Positions 62,261-64,000 of a DNA stretch of 64,000 nucleotides are shown one piece after another (within the stretch, counting starts at the first letter, position 1; the number at the start of each line of letters is the position of its first letter). The translations under genes were made by a program, and so were the position numbers. Under the pieces are notes generated by a model. The model made no database searches. It saw only the letters and a list, made by a program, of their open reading frames with translations, and was not told the DNA's origin. Source of the stretch: Brachynemurus nebulosus (Eukaryota; Arthropoda; Insecta; Neuroptera; Myrmeleontidae); the NCBI GenBank assembly GCA_035578155.1, contig JAPWDM010000009.1, positions 4,252,001 to 4,316,000 of the forward strand, given 5' to 3'.

Positions 62261-63797
62261 TTTTTTTTACAAATGTAATCAAAACATTAAGCTAACATTA
62301 TGAAATTATTTTTTCTAGTAACTAAACACAGTAATTACTACCAAGTTTGGTAACACAACCTTTTATTTTAATGAATTTATCTGATTTTTTGTTAGTATCT
62401 CTTCTAAATACTTTTAAACACTCAATGTTTACTACATATTTAAAATTAAAATGCTTTTGGAACGTTTACGGTTCGAATCAGCAATATTGTGTCTTGTTCT
62501 CGTTAAATATGCACCGCTTTTACCGGTTACACCATAGGACCATCAGTACGGTTTATTTTTATGCTATTTATTATATTTTCTTCAAGAGTGGGCAAAATAA
62601 TTTTTAAGGGATCACTTGATTGATTAAATACTATTGTTTTTTTTTGAAATAAAGAAATATTTTTTTAAAGTTTTTTTTTTCAGTCGTCAAAGAAATATAT
62701 TTCTTCGAGTCAAAAAAAATATTTTCTTTTTATCAGCAAAAACAAAACAAATTGAAGAAATTTTTAATTTTTGAACAAAGAAATATTTTGGAGAGTGAAA
62801 ATCTTTAGCTATAAAACAATATTTCTGACAATTTTAACACTACAAAAACCACGAATATTTCTCAGGTTAAAATTGTACCAAAATTAAACTTCTCAATTAC
62901 TGTAGAATACCACAAATTATGGATACTGAATTTTTTTTTTGGTGTGGTTTTATTGCGTTAAAACTGCATATGTGTATAACCAGCGCGCATTACGAATATA
63001 ATTTATGCATTGTTAAAAGACTGTAAACCACTGAGGATGTTTACCTATACAGCCAGGGGGGAGGGACGCAATACATCATCAATTAGCAACCTATGATGTA
63101 CAATCTCTGGTTGAAGGTTGGCCGATTTCAACAACTAATAAATAAATATTAAAAATAACATTTTTACGTATAATTTATCATAAAACAGACTTGAAATAAA
63201 TTATAAACATTTTTCCTGTAATATTCTAGACCTTCACAGAAATCCAACCTTATTTTAATTATGGAACAAAAATTCCATTTTTTTCCGACACTAGTAGGTA
63301 CCTACTGATTTTTTTTGATGTAGTATAAAATTTATTGTAAATGGGCAGCATTGTTGCTTGACCATTTAATATGCACAAATTTTTCTCGTATTAACCTTAA
63401 TTATCGTATTTTATTTAAACATATTACAAAGTCTTATCTTTATACATACATGTACCTTTTTGAAAGTGTGCGTTTTAAATCGGTGTAATAAATATTCTAG
63501 GAGGTTTTTGGTTTATTATTCACAGTTTGGTATCTCGCGATTAATTAACAAATTATAAGTAATCAAATAAAAAATCTTTTAGTTGTTAGTTAATTAATTA
63601 CGTTGTAATTTTATTGTTTTAGCATGAATTTTTGTTAATTGGGTGTAACTTGTTTGGTGAACGAATGAAAGTCGCATAATCAGACATTTAAATAATTTTT
63701 GTGAAAATTATTTTCGATTTTATTTTGGAATGTTTTGAAGTTACTGGTATGTACACAGGGGGGTATTTATGTAATAAACGTTTCTAAAAGGAAAAAA
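62261..63797. other. AT-rich DNA upstream of cut, nothing recognised
   Basis: The 86-codon plus-strand frame at 62347-62607 has no recognisable motif, and its ordinary AT-rich codon make-up suggests chance. A GGGGGGAGGGACG patch is at 63056. Confidence 0.4.
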
Positions 63798-64000
63798 TTA
63801 AGCCCCGATTTACATTACCGCTCTGCTCTCACTCCGATATCACTCCGCTCCAGGTTCGATAAAATATTCTTACACAATAAACAATGAGTGTATTCACATC
63901 ATCGCTCTGATATCGATCCGATATCAGTCGCGGTTCGGTCTCACTACAATGCCACTCCAATATCAATACCACTCAGGTAATATTTTATCGGAGCGATATC
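63798..64000. mobile_element. TTAA-started repeat cut by the window edge
   Basis: TTAAGCCCCGATTTACATTA begins a 200-base block with six GATATC or ATATC words next to CGCTCTG, CTCCG or GATCC. Two offset copies of a TTYACATYAYCGCTCTG phrase are present, and CGATAAAATATT is answered inverted by AATATTTTATCG near the edge. The right end lies outside the window. Confidence 0.45.

Overview
This is a 64 kb window of very AT-rich eukaryotic DNA, almost certainly from an insect nuclear genome. It is packed with short non-autonomous transposons, foldback elements, (AT)n microsatellites and A/T runs, and no open reading frame exceeds about 120 codons. The order is not resolved; the style of the repeats would suit a hemipteran or another insect with an AT-rich genome.

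Only one protein-coding piece is recognisable. On the minus strand at 57797-57919 lies a 41-codon exon that starts at an ATG and ends at a perfect GTAAGT donor. Its peptide (MQPT..., then MDL..., MDWLFKKE, LLAQFWQ) matches, from my memory of the family, the N-terminus of the Drosophila homeodomain protein Cut. It sits in a CpG-dense block unlike the rest of the window, consistent with a first coding exon near a promoter. Transcription would run leftward, so positions 1-57796 are most simply read as part of the first intron of cut, and 58000-64000 as 5' UTR, promoter and upstream DNA. I found no second cut exon, so the intron probably exceeds 57 kb; a short exon could have been missed.

The intron is a graveyard of small transposons, many with ends and target-site duplications that can be read directly: (1) five copies of a hAT-type MITE (TAGTGATGAGC ends, 8-bp duplications) whose body is built from CTTGGT hexamers; (2) three other hAT-type MITEs with CAGGRCCG ends; (3) several families flanked by TTAA, as in the piggyBac type, including two copies of one family that are 525 and 524 bp long; (4) large foldbacks at 21783-22411, 42810-43697, 41493-41708, 50883-51100 and 57463-57707; (5) an older dispersed family with an internal (AT)n tract at about 2.5, 8.1, 21.5, 31.3 and 33.4 kb; (6) a 194-bp tandem array at 3627-4860; (7) a tRNA-like sequence at 12666-12737.

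Right of the exon the DNA is less repetitive for about 1.8 kb. It holds a palindromic forkhead-like site, followed by a 377-bp tandem duplication (59833-60597) and a TTAA-bounded repeat that runs off the right edge. Nothing here resembles a multi-gene system; the notable content is the cut first exon and the unusual set of repeat families around it.
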